A stretch of 9,945 nt of DNA from Undibacterium sp. (GTDB lineage Bacteria; Pseudomonadota; Gammaproteobacteria; Burkholderiales; Burkholderiaceae_D), in the NCBI GenBank assembly GCA_019752975.1, contig JAIELM010000384.1, positions 1 through 9,945 on the forward strand. The letters run 5' to 3'. Within the stretch, counting starts at the first letter, position 1. Each line of letters opens with the position of its first letter. The notes under the pieces were generated by a model. That model saw only the letters and a program-made list of their open reading frames with translations, searched no databases and was not told the origin of the DNA. Of this stretch, positions 6,495 through 9,945 are shown piece by piece. The position numbers and the translations under genes are program-made.

Positions 6495-7222
6495 TTACCT
6501 TGTCGAATATAGAAAAAAACTACCAGATGGGCGATCAAACCGTGCATGCTCTGCGCGGCGTTAATTTGCACATCGAGCGCAACGAATTCGTGGCTTTTAT
6601 CGGTGCTTCTGGTTCGGGAAAATCGACAATGATGAATATCGTTGGTTGCCTAGATCGCCCAAGTAGCGGCACGTATCAATTGAATGGTCGGGATGTGGCT
6701 ACCATGTCTAGCGATGAACTGGCTTTGGTGAGAAATGCGGAGATTGGTTTTATCTTTCAGAGCTTTCATCTTTTGCCGCGTGCGAGCGCCTTAGACAATG
6801 TGGCGCAACCTTTGATTTATCGTGGCATCGGTCATAAAGAACGTCAACGCATGGCGTTTGAAGCCTTAGAGCACGTTGGTTTGGGGCAGCGGGTGCATCA
6901 TCGACCCAATGAATTATCTGGAGGGCAAAGACAGCGGGTGGCTATTGCACGCGCTTTGGTGGGTAAACCTTCTATTTTGCTCGCGGATGAACCCACGGGA
7001 AATCTCGACTCCACTACAAGCGCAGAAATTCTCGCGCTGATTAAAGACTTACATCGCAATGGACAAACCGTGGTGATGGTTACCCATGAACCTGAGATTG
7101 CGCAACAATGTCATCGCGTCGTGCGTTTGCACGATGGCCGGGTGTTGAGCGATTTGCGTAACTCATCAGCTGAGCAAGCACTCGAGCAATCGCCTCAGTC
7201 AATACCCGAGGTGGCAGCATGA
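6491..7222 (+). CDS. MacB/LolD-type ABC transporter ATPase
   Basis: A 243-residue cytoplasmic ATPase of the MacB/LolD/FtsE class. The start is GTG at 6491, overlapping the adaptor stop by four bases (GTGA). A later ATG (codon 13) would delete the conserved first strand ([13 protein letters not shown]), so GTG is chosen. Motifs: A-loop Tyr11, Walker [10 protein letters not shown] at 38-46, Q-loop Gln90 in IFQSFHLLP, signature LSGGQ at 142-146, Walker B ILLADEP at 162-168 with Glu167, D-loop NLDS at 171-174, and H-loop His199. All catalytic residues are present. Unlike E. coli MacB, the ATPase is not fused to the permease. The last 25 residues form a polar extension of unknown role. It should energise the permease encoded next, with which it overlaps by four bases. 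Confidence 0.95.
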   Translation: MITLSNIEKNYQMGDQTVHALRGVNLHIERNEFVAFIGASGSGKSTMMNIVGCLDRPSSGTYQLNGRDVATMSSDELALVRNAEIGFIFQSFHLLPRASALDNVAQPLIYRGIGHKERQRMAFEALEHVGLGQRVHHRPNELSGGQRQRVAIARALVGKPSILLADEPTGNLDSTTSAEILALIKDLHRNGQTVVMVTHEPEIAQQCHRVVRLHDGRVLSDLRNSSAEQALEQSPQSIPEVAA

Positions 7223-8445
7223 TGTTCTTATTCGTGGAAAGTGTGCGTTCAGCACTCAATTCGATACGCGCTAATCGTATGCGTAGTTTCTTAACTTCTT
7301 TGGGAATTATTATTGGAGTCGCTTCGGTGATTGCGGTAGTCTCATTGATCCAAGGTCTATCGCAAAGTATAGGTAAGCAGTTTGAAGGCCTAGGTGGAAG
7401 TTCGGTGACGATTTCCCCCAAGTTCTCTTTTAAAGAGGCCATGCGAGGCAAGATCAATGTCTTACGTATCGACGATTTGGATCATTTACGTTTACACGTC
7501 GATGAAATCAAAGACATCAATCCCCAATTTATGATACAGGCTCCTATGGTTCGTTACGGTAGTACCGAGTCCAATGCCAGGGTGATCGCCAGTTCGCCAC
7601 GCTATCAAGACGTGGAGCAAAAATTTGTCACCAGTGGACGTTTTTTAAGTGAATCTGATGAATCGGGTGCGCGACGTGTGGCGGTCATCGGCACCAAGAT
7701 GATCGATACTCTGCATTTGCCTGCCGATCCTATCGGTTCGTATATTTCGTTTAGTGGCGAGTGGTTTAGGGTGATTGGTGTATTAGAAAAAAGTGGCGAG
7801 ATGTTCGGTTTTTCACGTGACGAAATTGTGGTGATTCCTTTTCGCACCGGGCGTAATATTGTTGGCGCGAGTCAGCGCTTAAACAGCCTTACATTTACCG
7901 TTTCTATGAAGGACATCAGTTTGGTCGAAGCCGGTAAAGAGCGGATTAGAACCGTCTTAAGACGCGCTCATCGTTTAGATGCAAGTGCCGAAGATGACTT
8001 CGACTTAGAATCATCAGAGCAGATGTCTAAGAGTTTTGCGCAGAGTATGGCGATGACTACCTTGGTCATGGGTGGGATTGTGAGCATTTCTCTGTTGGTT
8101 GGTGGCATTGGCATCATGAACATTATGCTGGTCTCAGTGACCGAACGCACCAGAGAGATCGGCATTTGCAAAGCCATTGGGGCGCGTAGTCGAGACATCA
8201 TGATGCAGTTCTTGATTGAGGCGGTCACTTTGTCGGTGATGGGCGGAGCGATAGGATTGGCGCTAGGTTATGGGCTGGGGTTTGGGATTGCTAAGATGAT
8301 TCCGGATTTTCCTGATGCAGTGGTTCCTTGGTGGGCGGTGGCTTTGGCGTTCTTCTTTTCAGCAGGTGTAGGTGTGGTGTTTGGCGTTATGCCTGCGAGT
8401 AAAGCTGCTAAGCTTGATCCTATTGATGCATTACGCTACGAATAG
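7219..8445 (+). CDS. MacB-type ABC transporter permease (MacB_PCD/FtsX)
   Basis: A 408-residue inner-membrane permease. It has a membrane helix at about 24-46, a large periplasmic MacB_PCD domain at about 47-275, then three helices near 280-304, 330-357 and 368-392, the four-helix plan of MacB/FtsX-type mechanotransmission permeases. Seen: the N-terminal amphipathic lead [20 protein letters not shown] (18-37), [20 protein letters not shown] at 295-314, KAIGAR at 318-323, and the C-terminal [17 protein letters not shown]. These are near-consensus for the family. GAGG at 7208-7211 is seven bases before the ATG, and the ATG overlaps the ATPase stop (ATGA). These transporters do not usually pass substrate through the bilayer but drive periplasmic adaptors or lipoprotein release. 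Candidate substrates are macrolides, peptides or toxins; none can be read from sequence. Confidence 0.95.
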   Translation: MMFLFVESVRSALNSIRANRMRSFLTSLGIIIGVASVIAVVSLIQGLSQSIGKQFEGLGGSSVTISPKFSFKEAMRGKINVLRIDDLDHLRLHVDEIKDINPQFMIQAPMVRYGSTESNARVIASSPRYQDVEQKFVTSGRFLSESDESGARRVAVIGTKMIDTLHLPADPIGSYISFSGEWFRVIGVLEKSGEMFGFSRDEIVVIPFRTGRNIVGASQRLNSLTFTVSMKDISLVEAGKERIRTVLRRAHRLDASAEDDFDLESSEQMSKSFAQSMAMTTLVMGGIVSISLLVGGIGIMNIMLVSVTERTREIGICKAIGARSRDIMMQFLIEAVTLSVMGGAIGLALGYGLGFGIAKMIPDFPDAVVPWWAVALAFFFSAGVGVVFGVMPASKAAKLDPIDALRYE

Positions 8446-8490
8446 TTAGGCTCTAATTTCGTATGACGATGAGTGCTGATCCTGTTGTGC

Positions 8491-8513
8491 GGTGAGTGTC
8501 CAGAACACTCACC
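8491..8513. repeat. Perfect 9-bp hairpin downstream of the permease gene
   Basis: GGTGAGTGT (8491-8499) and ACACTCACC (8505-8513) form a perfect stem with a 5-base loop, 45 bases after the permease stop. The sequence after it on either strand is not T-rich, so it is not a standard intrinsic terminator, though it could protect the 3' end of the operon transcript. Confidence 0.5.
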
Positions 8514-8532
8514 TAGGAAAAGAGCTTAGCGC

Positions 8533-8699
8533 GAAAGGGCGAGGAGCAAAAATCAAAAGACCTCACAACATAGAGGAACACTGAGGAACAAAGAGGAACA
8601 CAGAGAAAAAGAGCGAAAAGCGGATAATCGTCTTCGCTTTTCTGTGTGTTTCCCTTGACCACTTGAAGGGTTTTGCTTTTGTTTGCGGTTTGCCCTTTC
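8533..8699. repeat. Repeat-rich spacer element with inverted ends, related to 1483-1599
   Basis: GAAAGGGC at 8533-8540 and its exact inverse GCCCTTTC at 8692-8699 bound 167 bases. Inside, AAGACCTC at 8557-8564 followed by a CAACA-type run matches the left arm of the palindrome at 1483. Next comes a GAGGAACA-type direct repeat (8573-8580, 8583-8590, 8593-8600). A central hairpin GAAAAGCG (8615-8622) and CGCTTTTC (8635-8642) follows, flanked by CACAGA and TCTGTG. A 62-codon minus-strand frame crosses the element but reads as low-complexity translation of the repeat. No transposase is present, so a non-autonomous or REP-like element is the most one can say. Confidence 0.55.
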
Positions 8700-8723
8700 A
8701 TGCGCGCAATTGCGTTCTCAAAT

Positions 8724-9755
8724 TTAGTGGGGTGTTTGATGCACCTGTCGATCTTCGGTGCTCATCATCGTTGCCGCTAAATCATCCGCATCTTGTGGGC
8801 TAGAGTTGTTTTCGCCCGCCGGATCGGTTAATGAGTTTGGCACATCAAATACCTGACCATGGCCTTTGAGTTTAATAAAATAAACTATCCCTGCCAACAA
8901 AACCACACTGGTCACCAAACTCGCTTCCGGCCCAAAAGCGCCGCCATTAAGCCACACGGAAGTATTTGGTGCATTCTTTAGATCGATTAGTAAGGGAACG
9001 ACTTTTAAAGATTGACCGCTTACTTCCAATCCAAAGCCCACACCCAATAACCAATTCCAAGCACTATGCCAAGCGCACACCCCCCACAGTGAGCCCTCTT
9101 TAAGTGCGTACAAACTGAGCAGGATCGCCACTAAAACGATATTGAATAGACCGATAAAAAGCTCGATTGAGGGTTTGATGTTGCCAGCGTGGAGCAAAGA
9201 AAACACCAACATATTTCCGACAATACCAATCATCACGCCATAACGTGAAGTGAGCAATTGAAATAACCAGCCACGCATGAAAATTTCTTCGGTCGCACCC
9301 TGTATCATGAATCCTATAAACAGGCAAAGTAGTGCCAATACACCACCCAAACTAAACTGTCCCCATAAGCCAGTGGCTTCGATTTGATATCCGCCCATCA
9401 GCGCGATGAGTGCGACCACAGCGCTGATAAAACCAAAGCCCATCAGCAAGCCGCGACCATAGCGTTTGGCGGCGTGGTTATTGAAGCCTATGGTGGCGAG
9501 CGGGCGGCGCTCGAAGAATTTGATCCAAGCTATACCCGCTGAGCTTGCTACGCCAAACACGAGTACAAGTTCGATGAAGCTCATTGGCCACGAACCTTTT
9601 CCAAATACTGTTTTCAGATCGAGTAGTTTCACGACGAGAGTCATCGCAATGCCTCCGACAGCAAAAAACGCAATCAATAAAATAATCGCGGCTAAGGTCC
9701 AAGTACGGCGATGCTGTGGTTCACGCGCAGCGTAGAGTTCTAAAGTATTTTTCAT
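8724..9755 (-). CDS. CPBP-family glutamic intramembrane protease (CAAX protease/Abi type)
   Basis: A 343-residue multi-pass membrane protein with about eight hydrophobic segments (near 20-43, 58-79, 100-121, 137-154, 172-190, 199-216, 225-243 and 279-296). The CPBP active-site motifs are present: TEEIFMRGW at 155-163 (Glu156, Glu157, Arg161), FSLLH at 185-189 (His189), and AWHSAWNW at 228-235 (His230, Asn234). The hydrophilic C-terminal tail from about 300 is rich in Asp, Ser and Asn. Family members cleave membrane-embedded substrates: prenylated proteins in eukaryotes, and bacteriocin-related or anchored peptides in some bacteria; many have no known substrate. The gene lies 44 bases after a same-strand gene, so co-transcription is plausible. 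The Shine-Dalgarno region is poor, leaving the exact start slightly uncertain. It is convergent with the export operon. Confidence 0.9.
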   Translation of the reverse strand: MKNTLELYAAREPQHRRTWTLAAIILLIAFFAVGGIAMTLVVKLLDLKTVFGKGSWPMSFIELVLVFGVASSAGIAWIKFFERRPLATIGFNNHAAKRYGRGLLMGFGFISAVVALIALMGGYQIEATGLWGQFSLGGVLALLCLFIGFMIQGATEEIFMRGWLFQLLTSRYGVMIGIVGNMLVFSLLHAGNIKPSIELFIGLFNIVLVAILLSLYALKEGSLWGVCAWHSAWNWLLGVGFGLEVSGQSLKVVPLLIDLKNAPNTSVWLNGGAFGPEASLVTSVVLLAGIVYFIKLKGHGQVFDVPNSLTDPAGENNSSPQDADDLAATMMSTEDRQVHQTPH

Positions 9756-9799
9756 GGGATTAAACCGTTCAGATTTCAGATAAAAAAAGGGGGAAGGAA

Positions 9800-9945
9800 T
9801 TACTCCGCTACGCTATGCGCGAGTTCTTTTCTACGTAACTGCACACTAGTAAACAGTAGCACCACACCGAAGCCACATAAGATGAGCTTGGCGCTCTCTG
9901 GTGTTCTACTGATGACGATATTGGCGAGACTGATGGTGATGAGCG
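9800..9945 (-). CDS. C-terminal end of an unrecognised protein with a PEP-CTERM-like tail (partial)
   Basis: An open frame enters from the right edge and stops at 9802-9800, giving the last 47 residues. The tail has a beta-like stretch ISLANIVISR (4-13), then TPES (14-17), a hydrophobic segment LILCGFGVVLLFTSVQL (20-36) and a basic cluster RRK (37-39), ending ELAHSVAE. This order, a short Pro-Glu motif followed by a single helix and arginines, is that of PEP-CTERM sorting signals, although the motif is TPE rather than PEP and eight residues follow the basic cluster. A final helix of an ordinary membrane protein is the main alternative. Codon pattern and the same-strand placement before the CPBP gene support a real gene; the function is unknown from this fragment. 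Confidence 0.6.
   Translation of the reverse strand, partial: LITISLANIVISRTPESAKLILCGFGVVLLFTSVQLRRKELAHSVAE

Noticed and set aside
6290..6571. A 93-codon minus-strand frame over the adaptor tail with Leu-Ala-Ser repeats
   Set aside because: It is the antisense reading of the 12-bp EAK repeat and lies fully over two convincing plus-strand genes.
7080..7457. A 125-codon minus-strand frame across the ATPase/permease junction
   Set aside because: It is antisense to two strongly supported genes and shows no family motif.
8491..8513. The 9-bp hairpin after the permease as a rho-independent terminator
   Set aside because: Neither strand has a run of T after the stem; kept only as a hairpin repeat.
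8513..8701. A 62-codon minus-strand frame with a hydrophobic, Cys/Leu/Ser-rich stretch
   Set aside because: It is the translation of the GAGGAACA/CACAGAG repeats in the spacer element and has no independent support as a protein.

Overview
The window reads as chromosomal DNA of a Gram-negative bacterium, most likely a betaproteobacterium of the order Burkholderiales, perhaps Oxalobacteraceae. This is inferred from the protein character (a TtcA of the betaproteobacterial type, a PTR1/FolM-type reductase beside FolB, a MidA homologue, a possible PEP-CTERM-like tail) and from moderate, non-extreme base composition. No database search was possible, so the genus is not fixed. No rRNA, tRNA, CRISPR array, transposase or phage gene was seen.

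Layout: (1) 1-592, minus strand, the N-terminal half of a MidA/NDUFAF7-type SAM-dependent methyltransferase that runs off the left edge. (2) 680-2941, plus strand, a pterin/tRNA-modification cluster: a FolM/pteridine-reductase-like SDR, then folB (dihydroneopterin aldolase) overlapping ttcA (tRNA C32 2-thiolation) by one base. A 117-bp imperfect palindrome separates the SDR from folB. (3) 3080-3895, minus strand, a secreted cyclophilin-type peptidyl-prolyl isomerase, convergent with ttcA; an imperfect palindrome lies between them. (4) 3896-4478, an AT-rich divergent intergenic region. It holds three perfect 9-bp direct repeats at an exact 11-bp period, the architecture bound by PhoB/OmpR-type response regulators, plus dyads and a possible leader hairpin. 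(5) 4479-8445, plus strand, a tightly packed four-gene export operon: a Yip1-domain membrane protein, a MacA/HlyD-type adaptor, a MacB-type ABC ATPase and a separate MacB-type permease. The last three genes overlap by four bases each. The gene order matches the Bacillus YknWXYZ system. (6) 8446-8723, a repeat-rich spacer whose sequence is related to the palindrome at 1483-1599. (7) 8724-9755, minus strand, a CPBP/Abi glutamic intramembrane protease. Upstream of it, running off the right edge, is the C-terminal tail of a protein with a PEP-CTERM-like tripartite end.

How it fits together: FolM-like and FolB act on reduced pterins, and TtcA is translationally linked to FolB. The four-gene operon should form an envelope export or toxin-defence pump whose promoter looks set up for two-component control. 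The most interesting leads are the tandem regulator site in front of the Yip1-led operon, the possible pairing of a CPBP protease with a C-terminal sorting-signal-like substrate at the right edge, and a shared family of palindromic intergenic repeats. The core genes are recognisable members of known families.
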